DNA of 64,000 nt from Candidatus Altarchaeota archaeon (GCA_016931955.1 JAFGDV010000035.1:6215-70214); one strand, 5' to 3'; positions 25,154 to 33,882 are shown, counted from the stretch's first letter. Notes: a model not told the origin generated them from the letters alone. Translations and numbers: made by a program.

Positions 25154-25248
25154 TAGTTCATCAGCTGCTCAACCCTTTCTTAGAAAGAAAGCGTTGGCGG
25201 AAAGAAAAAAAAGAGTGCGATTCTACATTTAGATGATAGTTCATCAGC
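25149..25248. repeat. 17-base direct repeat flanking a hairpin
   Basis: GATGATAGTTCATCAGC occurs exactly at 25149-25165 and 25232-25248. Each copy can fold as GATGA/TCATC around a short loop. The first copy contains the stop codon of the kinase gene. Between the copies lies the AGA-loop hairpin at 25170-25196 and an A-rich stretch. The element fills the gap before the convergent prefoldin gene. Confidence 0.75.
25170..25196 (+). repeat. AT-rich hairpin, same family as 18292-18324
   Basis: CAAC, C, CTTTCTT, loop AGA, AAGAAAG, C, GTTG. The stem is perfect apart from one C-C mismatch. It shares the CAACC flank, the pyrimidine arm and the AGA loop with the hairpin beside tRNA-Ile. A terminator for the kinase gene is the simplest reading. 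Confidence 0.65.
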
Positions 25249-25303
25249 AGCTACCCTTTTCATCCCGAGTCAGCCTGGGTTGGTGTCATCATCTGAACGT
25301 TCG

Positions 25304-25657
25304 TTAACCTGCTGTTACTCTGCCGGCTTGCAGCTCTGTCTGGATTTCAGCACTCAGTTCCTTGAGTTTCTCTGTCAGCTTTTTCTCCTGTTTTTCCAGC
25401 ATCTGTACTCTAGTGGTTATCACTTCCTTGTCGTCTTTAAGCTTCTTCTCGGTTGTTTCCTTGTCTGTTTCTATGAATAACGGTCCAATAGCTTCATAGA
25501 TCTTCTGTTTGTCGACTTTTTCGAGTGCCGTTATTGCGTTTTCGTTGTCTGCGTTCTGTAGGATCATCTGTTGTTTCTGCAGTACCACCGCCTGCAGTTG
25601 GTTTTGCAGTCCTTGAAACTGGTTTATCTTGTCCTGAACCTGTTTTGGTATCTCCAT
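25304..25657 (-). CDS. pfdB: Prefoldin beta subunit
   Basis: A 117-residue subunit of the archaeal prefoldin hexamer, which hands unfolded proteins to the thermosome. Long coiled-coil helices at both ends (KINQFQGLQNQLQAVVLQKQ and ETTEKKLKDDKEVITTRVQM) surround the YEAIGPLFI beta hairpin. The ATG at 25657 follows the pcc1 stop directly with GAGGG upstream. An ATG four codons earlier is possible. It closes the order L37Ae, rpoP, pcc1, pfdB, which is common in archaea. The alpha partner lies at 62438-62881. Confidence 0.93.
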   Translation of the reverse strand: MEIPKQVQDKINQFQGLQNQLQAVVLQKQQMILQNADNENAITALEKVDKQKIYEAIGPLFIETDKETTEKKLKDDKEVITTRVQMLEKQEKKLTEKLKELSAEIQTELQAGRVTAG

Positions 25658-25658
25658 C

Positions 25659-25895
25659 TTAGCCCTCATCTATCAGTTTTAAGCACATGTCTGCCCATCG
25701 GAGGTAGGTGTTCATAGAGGCTCGAAGCGCCGAGAGATCGTCTGCTTCTATATCCAAAAGCAAAGAGTCTTCCTTGTTCTCTATTGATATCTTTGATCTA
25801 CGCAGCGACTCGCTTTGTGTCTCCATCTCAAGGGCTCGGCGGCACAAATCTGCCTTCTTTGATGGTACACTTATCTCCACTCCTAGTGTGTTCAT
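25659..25895 (-). CDS. pcc1: KEOPS complex subunit Pcc1
   Basis: A 78-residue dimerisation subunit of the KEOPS complex, which makes the t6A modification on ANN-decoding tRNAs. The KISIENKEDSLLLDIEADDLSALRASMNTYLRWADMC region is the family signature. I chose the ATG at 25895, which overlaps the rpoP stop as ATGA. The longer frame would run through rpoP. Its position between rpoP and pfdB supports the call. Confidence 0.88.
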   Translation of the reverse strand: MNTLGVEISVPSKKADLCRRALEMETQSESLRRSKISIENKEDSLLLDIEADDLSALRASMNTYLRWADMCLKLIDEG

Positions 25896-26041
25896 CTCGC
25901 AAGCACTGTTTTGGATATTGGAGGCCTCTTCTTGACCCATATGTTGGATCTCTTCTCTTTGCATTTAGTGCACTTTAGCCTGTGTTTTATCAAGTAGTCG
26001 TATTCTACTTCAGCACCGCATTCGATGCATACGTATGTCAT
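25892..26041 (-). CDS. rpoP: RNA polymerase subunit P (RpoP/Rpb12)
   Basis: A 49-residue zinc-binding polymerase subunit. The CIEC and CTKC pairs hold zinc, with the KHRLKCTKCKEKRSN segment typical of the family. The ATG at 26041 begins MTYVCIECG; the longer frame extends into L37Ae. It sits in the conserved L37Ae-rpoP-pcc1-pfdB cluster. Confidence 0.92.
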   Translation of the reverse strand: MTYVCIECGAEVEYDYLIKHRLKCTKCKEKRSNIWVKKRPPISKTVLAR

Positions 26042-26042
26042 C

Positions 26043-26264
26043 TTATCCCCTCTTTGTTGTGGTATATGCGCCACTTGTGAATTTAATGCCGCATGAACTG
26101 CATTCCCAGATGCCGAAGGCTGTCCTCTTCACTCTTTTGCCGCAGTCAGGGCATTTGTTTTCCCTCTCCAAGTCTTCGACTTTTTTGATCTCGTCCCTGA
26201 GTTTACGGCCTATCCGTGGACCATATCTCCCCAGGCTTCCAACCTTCCGCGTGTGGCTGTACAT
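26043..26264 (-). CDS. rpl37ae: Ribosomal protein L37Ae
   Basis: A 73-residue large-subunit ribosomal protein. Signatures are TRKVGSLGRYGPRIGRKLR and the zinc-finger pairs CPDC and CSSC. It is first in the leftward operon with rpoP, pcc1 and pfdB. A TATA-like ATAAATATAG element (read on the reverse strand) at 26287-26296 is spaced for a nearly leaderless transcript. Confidence 0.95.
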   Translation of the reverse strand: MYSHTRKVGSLGRYGPRIGRKLRDEIKKVEDLERENKCPDCGKRVKRTAFGIWECSSCGIKFTSGAYTTTKRG

Positions 26265-26286
26265 ATTACCTTAATTGATTTTAGGA

Positions 26287-26296
26287 ATAAATATAG
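26287..26296 (-). promoter_or_regulatory. TATA box of the L37Ae-rpoP-pcc1-pfdB operon
   Basis: On the reverse strand CTATATTTAT lies 23-32 bases before the L37Ae start codon, the distance expected for a short or absent leader. Confidence 0.5.
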
Positions 26297-26301
26297 GGAG
26301 A

Positions 26302-27039
26302 TTAGCACACCTTCTTCCCTTCCTTCAGGTCCATAGCCTTCAGGAGTTCTGTGCTTCCAACAGCCGGCAGACAGATGACATAGTTCGCGCCTGCGCGCTT
26401 CATCTTGCTGCTGGATCCCTTCTCGTTCGCCCTTACGTAGATCTCTATGTCTGGATTCAACTCTTTCGCTGTGAGTATGGTGTACACTGCGTCGGGGTCT
26501 GAGTCTAATGCAATGACTATGGACTTAGCGTCCTTTATCCCCGCAGCCTCCAGCGTCTGTGGATTGGTTGAGTCGCCGTGGACTCCGACGAATTCTTTCC
26601 TGATTATCTCGTTGAATTTTTCTTCGTCTTTGTCGATTACCACAACCCCCTTGGTTCCAAGCCCTTCAGCGATGAGTGTTCCCACGTCACCGTAGCCGCA
26701 TAATATCACATGGTTTTTCATCTTCCTTAACCTCTCTCTTATCCTCCTAAAGCGTAGGATGTCAAGTAGACTCACTTCAACGAGACTGCTTACAAGAGCG
26801 CTTACCAAGTAGAATAGGAGTATCAGTCCCGTGAGGATGAGGAATATGGTGAATATCTTTGACTCTGGGGTTGAAGGCTTTATGTCGCCGTAGCCGACAC
26901 TGCTCACGGTTACGATGGTGAAGTATAGGGCGTCAACAAGGTTTAGACCCTCCAACTGCGTGTAGCCTATCGTCCCTACGACCACGACCAAGAAGATCAA
27001 GATTACTGCGTAGAAGAGATTCTTTGTTTTGGTCCTCAT
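26302..27039 (-). CDS. Two-helix potassium channel with TrkA-N regulatory domain
   Basis: A 245-residue potassium channel of the MthK/Kch type. Two membrane helices flank a pore helix and selectivity filter TVSSVGYGD (about residues 44-52). The cytoplasmic RCK/TrkA-N Rossmann domain starts at NHVILCGYGDVGTLIAEGL. The usual C-terminal TrkA-C domain is missing, so regulation may rely on the N lobe alone. The gene follows aspS by five bases and probably shares its transcript. Confidence 0.9.
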   Translation of the reverse strand: MRTKTKNLFYAVILIFLVVVVGTIGYTQLEGLNLVDALYFTIVTVSSVGYGDIKPSTPESKIFTIFLILTGLILLFYLVSALVSSLVEVSLLDILRFRRIRERLRKMKNHVILCGYGDVGTLIAEGLGTKGVVVIDKDEEKFNEIIRKEFVGVHGDSTNPQTLEAAGIKDAKSIVIALDSDPDAVYTILTAKELNPDIEIYVRANEKGSSSKMKRAGANYVICLPAVGSTELLKAMDLKEGKKVC

Positions 27040-27044
27040 CTTTC

Positions 27045-28346
27045 TTATGGTGTTAGCCGGTGCCTGTCTCTTGGAAACAACACGACCTCCCTTATCGGTA
27101 GATCAAGGAGCTGCATCATGACCCTGTCCAGGCCCAAGCCGAAGCCCCCATGTGGGGGCATGCCGTATTTGAACGCCTGCAGGTAGAACCCGAAGTTTTC
27201 AGGGTTCAGACCAGCGTGTTTTATCCTATCCTCCAATAGCTTGGGGTCGTGGATCCTCTGGCTGCCGGAGGCTACTTCAACCCCTTTGTATCCGAGGTCG
27301 AATGATCTTGAATATTTTCTGTCCTCACACGGCATGGTATAGAAGGGCTTGCTCTCCAGTGGAAAATGGGTTATGAAGTAGAGTTGCTTACCATACTCTC
27401 TTTCCATCACCTCCCCCAGCAGCTTCTCCGATTCTGTGTCGAGGTCTTCGCCCCAGGGGATGTTTTTCCCGTTTTCTTTCAAGAGCTTGAGTGCTTTGTC
27501 GTATGTTATCCCCTCAATCTTTCCCGGAACATTGATCTTTTTCCCAAGCCTCTCCAACTCGGCATCTGATTCCGAAGCCTTTTTTACCATAGACATCACT
27601 AGGCCTTCAAGGAGTTCCATGACGTCTTCTTCATCTTCTATAAAGGCCATCTCGCAGTCGAATGCTGTCACCTCGTTTAGGTGCCTCCGTGTGTCGTGTT
27701 CTTCCGCCCTGAAATAGGTGGTCAGCTCGCAGACCCTGTCTAGTCCAGTGGACATCATCATCTGTTTGTAGAGCTGCGGTGACTGAGCCAGAAAGGCTTC
27801 CCGGTCGAAATATGATATGGGGAAGAGCTCAGTACCCCCCTCTGATGCACTGGCTATGATCTTTGGTGTGTTTATCTCTACAAAGCCTTTTTCTCTCAGA
27901 AAACCCCGGCCGGCGTTCACGACCTCTCCCCTTAGAGTGAATATGGCCGCGACTTCGGGTTTCCTCAGATCCATGAACCGGTTGTTCAGCCGAGTATCCA
28001 TGTCTGCGTCGACCTTCTGGGTGACGTCCAATGGTAGGGGTGAATCAGCCTTGCTTATCAGTTCTATACTATCCGGCTTCAATTCCACCCCTCGAGGGGC
28101 TTTCTCGTTTTTCACGATAAGGCCTTCAACCTTTATCACTGATTCCTTGCTCAATTGGTCTATTGCGGAAAGAACCTCTTCGCATGTGTCTCCCTTTTTA
28201 GCAGTTACCTGGATGAAGCCCTCCCTGTCTCTGAGGACCAGAAACTTCAGCTTACCCATGTCCCTTATCTCATGGACCCAGCCAGCAAGAACTACTTTTT
28301 TCCCATCCAGTCTGCCTGTTATATCCCCCGAGTAGTGAGAACGCAT
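27045..28346 (-). CDS. aspS: Aspartyl-tRNA synthetase, archaeal type
   Basis: A 433-residue class II synthetase. An OB-fold tRNA-binding domain is followed by class II motifs (FRAEEHDTRRHLNEVTAFD as motif 2, GFGLGLDRVMMQLL as motif 3). GWVHEIRD in the anticodon domain has His where discriminating archaeal enzymes have Trp. This is a feature linked to non-discriminating AspRS that also charges tRNA-Asn, and it would then need an amidotransferase not seen here. The ATG at 28346 is preceded by GAGTGAT overlapping the KH gene stop. Confidence 0.95.
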   Translation of the reverse strand: MRSHYSGDITGRLDGKKVVLAGWVHEIRDMGKLKFLVLRDREGFIQVTAKKGDTCEEVLSAIDQLSKESVIKVEGLIVKNEKAPRGVELKPDSIELISKADSPLPLDVTQKVDADMDTRLNNRFMDLRKPEVAAIFTLRGEVVNAGRGFLREKGFVEINTPKIIASASEGGTELFPISYFDREAFLAQSPQLYKQMMMSTGLDRVCELTTYFRAEEHDTRRHLNEVTAFDCEMAFIEDEEDVMELLEGLVMSMVKKASESDAELERLGKKINVPGKIEGITYDKALKLLKENGKNIPWGEDLDTESEKLLGEVMEREYGKQLYFITHFPLESKPFYTMPCEDRKYSRSFDLGYKGVEVASGSQRIHDPKLLEDRIKHAGLNPENFGFYLQAFKYGMPPHGGFGLGLDRVMMQLLDLPIREVVLFPRDRHRLTP

Positions 28347-28351
28347 TTTAA

Positions 28352-28840
28352 TCACTCAAAGGAGATCTCTACTTTGTCGTTGGTGAGTGATGCTATCAGT
28401 TTCTCTATCTCTTTGAGGCTCATCCGAAGTTTTTTCTTGTCTTTCTTGTTTATCCTCACGCGTTGGAGGGTTGTGCCGTCTGGTTTGTATACTGTGTTTA
28501 TTGAGAGGATCCTTGCAGGGGCGACGAAGTCGTATATTGTCTCCTCTAAGTCGCCTGTGCTTATCACTCTCACCTGCTTTCCAAGGTCCTTTGACAGCTT
28601 CCTTATGTTATCCCCGCTTTTGCCGATGATCTTTCCGATGTTGTCCTTCTTTGTCAGGATTATTATGAACTTTTTCGTGTCTATTGCGCGATCGAATCCT
28701 ATCTCGCTCTTACCGAGGTTGTAGAGTATCTTAGACAGTTCCACATCCAGCTCTGATATCTTTCCCTCCTTAAGCCTTTCCTCGCATACGTTGCATAGTA
28801 CCCCCGTTTTCGCGCAGATTGCACATATTGGCAGAGTCAT
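28352..28840 (-). CDS. KH-domain RNA-binding protein, NusA-like
   Basis: A 162-residue protein. CAIC and CNVC at the N-terminus form a zinc-binding site. A KH domain follows with the GKIIGKSGDNIRKLSKDLG loop, then a second degenerate half. It resembles archaeal NusA-like or predicted RNA-binding KH proteins of translation and transcription operons. Its stop lies six bases before the aspS start, and the aspS ribosome site overlaps it, so it is in one operon with aspS. Confidence 0.78.
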   Translation of the reverse strand: MTLPICAICAKTGVLCNVCEERLKEGKISELDVELSKILYNLGKSEIGFDRAIDTKKFIIILTKKDNIGKIIGKSGDNIRKLSKDLGKQVRVISTGDLEETIYDFVAPARILSINTVYKPDGTTLQRVRINKKDKKKLRMSLKEIEKLIASLTNDKVEISFE

Positions 28841-28899
28841 TTCTATCCCTATCTAAGAGAACTAATAATTTTACGTATTAAAATGAAATAAGTAAAAGA

Positions 28900-29187
28900 T
28901 TAAGCCTTAGAAAGAGTTATCTCGATCGCGGAAACCTTCACGAGACCTTCTTCTCCTTCGATTTCTTCTGTGCTAATCTTTATGTCCTTCGTGTTCAGAT
29001 TCTGAACAAATCGCTGTCGTACAACCTCTGCCGCGTCCACAGCCCTACTGATTGCCTTACCGCGTGCTTTTATTATCACTTCCTCTTCGCCGTTGTTGAA
29101 TTGCGTAACAACCGCTAGGACGTAACTCATTACACCCTTCTTGCCTATAAAGACAACGTTGTCGTCTCTTCCCACCATCTGTACCAC
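28900..29187 (-). CDS. albA: DNA/RNA-binding protein Alba
   Basis: A 95-residue chromatin and RNA-binding protein. [20 protein letters not shown] carries the conserved lysines that contact nucleic acid; [20 protein letters not shown] is the second signature. Length is normal. The gene follows a ferredoxin gene by one base. Confidence 0.93.
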   Translation of the reverse strand: MVQMVGRDDNVVFIGKKGVMSYVLAVVTQFNNGEEEVIIKARGKAISRAVDAAEVVRQRFVQNLNTKDIKISTEEIEGEEGLVKVSAIEITLSKA

Positions 29188-29188
29188 C

Positions 29189-29374
29189 TCACTCGGTTAT
29201 CTTTATTATGCCTACTGGACAGGTACTCTCGCAAGCCCTGCAGAGGACGCATGTGTCTGTGTTTCCAACGATCTTTGCTTTTCCGTCGACTATCTTGAAT
29301 AACGAAACAGGGCAGGCATTTACGCACGCCCCACACCCGATACACCCCTCAATCTCGACCTCTATCTTTACCAT
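29189..29374 (-). CDS. Two-cluster [4Fe-4S] ferredoxin
   Basis: A 61-residue electron carrier with two CxxCxxCxxxC motifs: [12 protein letters not shown] and [12 protein letters not shown]. It is the small archaeal and clostridial type that shuttles low-potential electrons. Placement directly before albA is unusual. The genes share a transcript by spacing but no obvious function. Confidence 0.94.
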   Translation of the reverse strand: MVKIEVEIEGCIGCGACVNACPVSLFKIVDGKAKIVGNTDTCVLCRACESTCPVGIIKITE

Positions 29375-29420
29375 GTTTTATCTCCTCCAGTATATCGAGG
29401 TACGTTCATAGATTTATGTT

Positions 29421-30020
29421 TCAGTATTTAAATAAGCGGGGCTTTACGTCCTCTCTTGTCCTTATCTCATCCCCTACCAGCGGAACAAAGAGGTGGTATT
29501 TGCTTTCTCCCTTCAGTTCCTTGATTATCTTCTCCGCTATGACCTTTGCTGGTTCTGGTATGTTCTTCACCCTGTCGTGCATGTCCTTGAAGTCCTTGAA
29601 GGGTTCCCTCTGTCTTTCGTTGAGTATATCGTCTCTGTGTCTTTTGCCTATCCTGGGAAGTATCTCCAGTTTGTGCAGCCTCGTGCTTAGTGTGCCCGCT
29701 GTGTTATAGAACTCTACAAACCTTTCCTCCTGGTCTTTTACGATATCCACAAGTATGATAGCCAGCTCAGTCTTCGCAGTCGGGGTGAGCCAGTCATACT
29801 TTATCCTCCTCTCTATGTGGTCTACCTTGTCTCTGGCCTCTTCTCCGATATACGCTCTTTCACCTGATTCAAGCGTGACATTATCTCGTGGGGATATTTC
29901 AAGTAGTGAAAAGAATTTCTCGCCTATTGCTTGGGCGATTGGTTTCCTCTTATGAGGGGGGACCTCTGATTTACCCCTTGGTAAGAAGTCAAGTATCCTA
30001 ACGTAATCGTCTTTCTTCAT
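29421..30020 (-). CDS. DUF655 family protein
   Basis: A 199-residue protein of the archaeal DUF655 family. It has an OB-like N-terminal domain (DYVRILDFLPRGKSEVPPHK) and a helix-hairpin-helix part (LHKLEILPRIGKRHRDDIL), which suggests nucleic-acid binding. The family is usually encoded with L21e and Rpb4, as here, and is thought to act on RNA or the ribosome. The ATG at 30020 is preceded by GGGGGTGG; the GTG at 30029 lies within that site. Confidence 0.88.
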   Translation of the reverse strand: MKKDDYVRILDFLPRGKSEVPPHKRKPIAQAIGEKFFSLLEISPRDNVTLESGERAYIGEEARDKVDHIERRIKYDWLTPTAKTELAIILVDIVKDQEERFVEFYNTAGTLSTRLHKLEILPRIGKRHRDDILNERQREPFKDFKDMHDRVKNIPEPAKVIAEKIIKELKGESKYHLFVPLVGDEIRTREDVKPRLFKY

Positions 30021-30041
30021 AGAGTCCACCCCCTTTAATAG

Positions 30042-30386
30042 TCAACGGTATTGGGCTATTAGACCAAGTATCTTATCAATATCCTCTTTACCGTACCTGA
30101 ATCTGTCTTTCGCAAATATTGCGCGAACATCATCCACTTCCTCAGGCAATAGGTCACAGATTTTCACGATCTGTTCGTCTGTGAGGTTCAGACCTAGTTC
30201 AACCAACCTTTTCTTTAACCCTTCAACATCCTTTAGGCCGAGTTTAGCATACCTTCTCGAATGCTCTAGTGCACGTTTTTGTTCGTAGAGCAGTTCTTTT
30301 TTATCCTTCACGTACTTTTTTTCTTTTTCTTCCAGGATCTCCTTGACCTCTGCAAGTGTAACATTCTTTTCCTCTATGATCTTCAT
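30042..30386 (-). CDS. rpoF: RNA polymerase subunit F (Rpb4)
   Basis: A 114-residue stalk subunit of archaeal RNA polymerase. The AEVKEILEEKEK opening and the HRPC-type C-terminal domain (LTDEQIVKICDLLPEEVDDVRAIF) are visible. Its partner Rpb7 is not in the window. Neighbours L21e and DUF655 form the conserved archaeal cluster; the usual ksgA is absent here. Confidence 0.92.
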   Translation of the reverse strand: MKIIEEKNVTLAEVKEILEEKEKKYVKDKKELLYEQKRALEHSRRYAKLGLKDVEGLKKRLVELGLNLTDEQIVKICDLLPEEVDDVRAIFAKDRFRYGKEDIDKILGLIAQYR

Positions 30387-30467
30387 TCTGTTCCTCTCTA
30401 TCTGTTAAAGCGTGATGTTAGGTTAAATATTGGTTTTTGCCTTTAAATCAGAATTTTATAGTAGAAT

Positions 30468-30755
30468 TCAGGATCTAAGGGCGTTCAAATGCTCTGGTGC
30501 TACGATGACGTCCTTCTTCTTGTCGCCGTCCTTGATCTCGATGTAGTAGCATCTGCCTTGTCTGCCTACGACCTTCCCGCTTATGCCGTTGAATTTTGGG
30601 TAGGGTATGGCCTGATAGCTTGGATCTATTGATATGGAAACAACGTCTCCTTCCTTGAACTTCTGCAGGTACTTGCTTATCTTCGTCTTCCCCCTATCTC
30701 TTGGAGCTACCCTTTGGTTCCTGGTTCTTCGCCTGTAACCTTGTGAGCCTTTCAT
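30468..30755 (-). CDS. rpl21e: Ribosomal protein L21e
   Basis: A 95-residue large-subunit protein. GSQGYRRRTRNQRV at the front, VVSISIDPSYQ and HLNALR are family signatures. It heads the leftward L21e-rpoF-DUF655 group. It lies 33 bases from the end of ileS on the same strand. Confidence 0.94.
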   Translation of the reverse strand: MKGSQGYRRRTRNQRVAPRDRGKTKISKYLQKFKEGDVVSISIDPSYQAIPYPKFNGISGKVVGRQGRCYYIEIKDGDKKKDVIVAPEHLNALRS

Positions 30756-30788
30756 TTTTAAATATATGGTATTTCATCTAAAAAAACT

Positions 30789-33700
30789 CTATCTTTTTAT
30801 GTGGATAGTAACGTCGTTGTCTTCTATCTCCCAGCTCTTGCTGAAGCCTTCCGCCGTGCCTAAGCGGATCCTGCTCCTCGTCTCCTGTTCGATGGTTTTT
30901 TTGTTTTCTGTGATATGCCCCGAAAACTCCTTGCTGCATTCTATCGCAACTTCGATGTTCTCCATCTCCTCCAGGTTCAGCTCCTTCCTCATCTCCTGGA
31001 CCCTCCTGATGACTTCCCGTGCCATAGCCTCGGAGATCAACCGCTTGTCCAGTTTCGAGTCTATGTAAACCATCCCCCCTAAAAATTCCTCTGCTATGAC
31101 GTCTTCTGGAAGGGAGCTCTTAAATAGTAGGTCCTCTCCGGTTAAAACGAAATCACCGACTTTGTATTCTCCATGCTTTTCTAGCGCATCCTTCACCTTA
31201 GAGGCGTCCTTTTTTTCCAGCAAAGCTTCGATCTTCCTTATGTCGCCTTTGACCTTTGGCCCCAGCACTGAGTAGTTGACCTTCATGGTTACTTCCATCT
31301 CCAGCTCCTCCTCTTTGAGTTCTTTGGCGTTGCACGCCTTAAGGATGAGGCTACTGACTCTACCCAGATGTATTCCCTCCTTTGGTGCCACAATGACCCT
31401 TGGAATCGGCCACCTGAGTTTTATCTTCGCCTTCTGTCTTGCGGCGGCGACGCAATCCGTTATCTGCTGAGCCATGAGCATCTCTGATTCCAGTTCCTTG
31501 TCGATGAGTTTTTCCTCTACCTTGGGCCAATCCAGGAGGTGGACGCTCCTCTTGTCTGTAAGCTCCCTGTACAGGAATTCCGAGAAATGCGGGGCTACGG
31601 GGGCCATGACCAATGTGAGGTCGTTAAGTACCCTATGTAAGGTGTGGTGTACTGCATTCTTCCGTGGGTCGTCTTTCTCTATCCATACACGATCCCTTAC
31701 CAGCTTTATGTACCATCGGCTCATATCCAGCGAGAAGTCGTGGATCAGCCTGCACACGTCGTTGAGCCTCAGCTGCTCCATGGATTCAGTTACCTCTTTT
31801 AGGACTGAGTTAAACCTTGAAAGCAGCCACTTATCCTCACTTTCAAGCACTATCCTGTACTCCTTATCCGGGTTAAAGCCATCCAACTCCATATAGGTTT
31901 TCGCGAAGGAGTGTGAATTCCATAGAATGCTGAAGAACCTGTTTATCGTTTCCACTCCATCCCAGTTGAATCTTAGATCCTCCCACAATACTGCAGCCCA
32001 CAGCATATAAAACCTTAAGACGTCTGCTCCATACTTGCTTATCACATCATCTGGGTCGACTACATTCCCTAGAGACTTGGACATCTTCCTGCCTTCGGAG
32101 TCGAGCGTGAACCCATGATAGAGGACCTTCTTGTAGGGTATGCTGTCGAATGCTATGACGCCTGACACTAGGAGAGAGTAGAACCAGCCCCTCGTCTGAT
32201 CTGATCCTTCGGTGATGAAGTCTGCTGGAAATAATTCCTCGAACAGGTCCTTCCTTGAGGGATAGTGCAGGTTAGCCCATGACGCCGATCCGGAATCCAG
32301 CCAAACGTCCATGACGTCTTTAACCCTTACCATCTCCTTCCCGCACTCGCACTTTAGTTTGACCTTGTCTATGGAGGGCCTGTGCAGGTCTAATGTTTCC
32401 TTGTCGATTTCCTTGGTTGATCTCTTTGAGAGTTCGTCCACTGACCCGATGACCTCTATCCTGCCGCATTGGCAGCGCCATACAGGCAGCGGTGTGTTCC
32501 AGTACCTCTGGCGTGATATGCACCAGTCTCGGGCATTCGTCAACCAGTTCTCGAAACGTCCTGAGCCGATCCATTCCGGGATCCACTCGATTTCCTTGTT
32601 TTTATCCAGCAGCTTTTCTTTTATCTTCGAGACTGCGAGGAACCACTGAATCGTGCTCCTCATTATCAGTGGAGTCTTGCATCTCCAGCAGTGTGGGTAG
32701 GAGTGGGTTATCTTCTCCTCTCTGAGGAGTCTTCCCCTACTCTGTAAATCCTTGATTATGATCTGGTTGCCGTCTCTGATATACACTCCCCTATATGGCT
32801 CCACAGTGAACCGTCCGCCGTCGTCTACTGGGGAGAGCAGTGTGAGTCCAGCCCGTGCGCCGATTTCGAAGTCTTCCTCCCCGTGTCCCGGAGCCATGTG
32901 CACGCAGCCTGTTCCTTCCTCCAGGTTGACGTGTTCTGAGGACGTGACAATCTTTCTCTTAACGCCCTGCTGCAGTGGGATCTCCAGTATTGGCTCATAT
33001 TCTAGGCCTTCAAGATCCGATCCCTTGAATTCCTCAAGGATCCAGTGTTTTTTCTTTAACATGTGCAGGCGTTCCTTTGCGAGTATCAGGACTTCCTCAT
33101 CTACCATCACGCGAACGTAGTCGAAGTCCGGGTGCACCGCTATTCCGGTGTTGGCAGGCAGGGTCCAGGGCGTCGTCGTCCAGATCAGCACGTATTCGTC
33201 TTTGTCTTTTAGTTTCGCTTTAACGTATATTGAGTTGTCCGTAACATCCCTGTACTCATCCCTCACCTCGTATCCTGACATTGCTGTCTCACATCTAGGA
33301 CACCAGTGTATTACCTGCTCTGCCTCGTATAGGAGGCCTTTCTCGTGGGCCTTCTTTATCCCGTACCAGACCCCCTCCATGTATTCCCTGTCCAGGGTGA
33401 GGTAGGGGTCTTCCCAGTCCAACCAGGCTCCTAACCTCCTCAGCTGCTCTGTCATCTTGTTCATGTTCTGGAGCGCGAACTTCTTGCATTCCCTGACGAA
33501 GTTTTCTATCCCGTATTCTTCTATCTCCTTCTTGCTTCTGCTCCCCAGCACGGTTTCCTCCACCTTCACCTCTATCGGCAGTCCGTGGGTGTCCCATCCC
33601 GCCCTCCTGAGTATGTCGTAGCCTTGCATTGTCTTGAATCTAAGGTAGGTGTCCTTTATGGCGTGATTCCATGCATGCCCTATGTGGGCCTTCCCTGAGG

Positions 33701-33836
33701 TGAACGGCGGCCCCTGCAGGAAATAGAACCTCTTGTTGCCTCTCCTGGATTCCACAACTTCCCTGTAGATCCCGTTCTTGTTCCAGTACTCCTGGATTCC
33801 TTCCTCGATCTTCGGCAGATTAAGCCTCTTAGTCAT
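30789..33836 (-). CDS. ileS: Isoleucyl-tRNA synthetase
   Basis: A 1015-residue class I synthetase. The HIGH motif is in GKAHIGHAWNH and the KMSKS motif in RKMSKSLGN. The CP1 editing domain lies between them (around TTTPWTLPAN). A zinc-binding pair at CRCGRIEV-type and CECGKEM positions is visible mid-sequence. It is close to the eukaryotic/archaeal subtype by length. It is divergent from rfcS. Confidence 0.97.
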   Translation of the reverse strand: MTKRLNLPKIEEGIQEYWNKNGIYREVVESRRGNKRFYFLQGPPFTSGKAHIGHAWNHAIKDTYLRFKTMQGYDILRRAGWDTHGLPIEVKVEETVLGSRSKKEIEEYGIENFVRECKKFALQNMNKMTEQLRRLGAWLDWEDPYLTLDREYMEGVWYGIKKAHEKGLLYEAEQVIHWCPRCETAMSGYEVRDEYRDVTDNSIYVKAKLKDKDEYVLIWTTTPWTLPANTGIAVHPDFDYVRVMVDEEVLILAKERLHMLKKKHWILEEFKGSDLEGLEYEPILEIPLQQGVKRKIVTSSEHVNLEEGTGCVHMAPGHGEEDFEIGARAGLTLLSPVDDGGRFTVEPYRGVYIRDGNQIIIKDLQSRGRLLREEKITHSYPHCWRCKTPLIMRSTIQWFLAVSKIKEKLLDKNKEIEWIPEWIGSGRFENWLTNARDWCISRQRYWNTPLPVWRCQCGRIEVIGSVDELSKRSTKEIDKETLDLHRPSIDKVKLKCECGKEMVRVKDVMDVWLDSGSASWANLHYPSRKDLFEELFPADFITEGSDQTRGWFYSLLVSGVIAFDSIPYKKVLYHGFTLDSEGRKMSKSLGNVVDPDDVISKYGADVLRFYMLWAAVLWEDLRFNWDGVETINRFFSILWNSHSFAKTYMELDGFNPDKEYRIVLESEDKWLLSRFNSVLKEVTESMEQLRLNDVCRLIHDFSLDMSRWYIKLVRDRVWIEKDDPRKNAVHHTLHRVLNDLTLVMAPVAPHFSEFLYRELTDKRSVHLLDWPKVEEKLIDKELESEMLMAQQITDCVAAARQKAKIKLRWPIPRVIVAPKEGIHLGRVSSLILKACNAKELKEEELEMEVTMKVNYSVLGPKVKGDIRKIEALLEKKDASKVKDALEKHGEYKVGDFVLTGEDLLFKSSLPEDVIAEEFLGGMVYIDSKLDKRLISEAMAREVIRRVQEMRKELNLEEMENIEVAIECSKEFSGHITENKKTIEQETRSRIRLGTAEGFSKSWEIEDNDVTIHIKR

Positions 33837-33882
33837 CTTGAAAACACTAATAACTTAGCCTTTCATTATTAAATCCTGCGGC

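Noticed and set aside
25225-25300. Possible C/D-box guide RNA
   Set aside because: A GATGAT-like C box and a CTGA D box lie about 60 bases apart. There is no terminal stem, no clear C'/D' pair and no obvious guide match. The C-like part is explained by the 17-base repeat.
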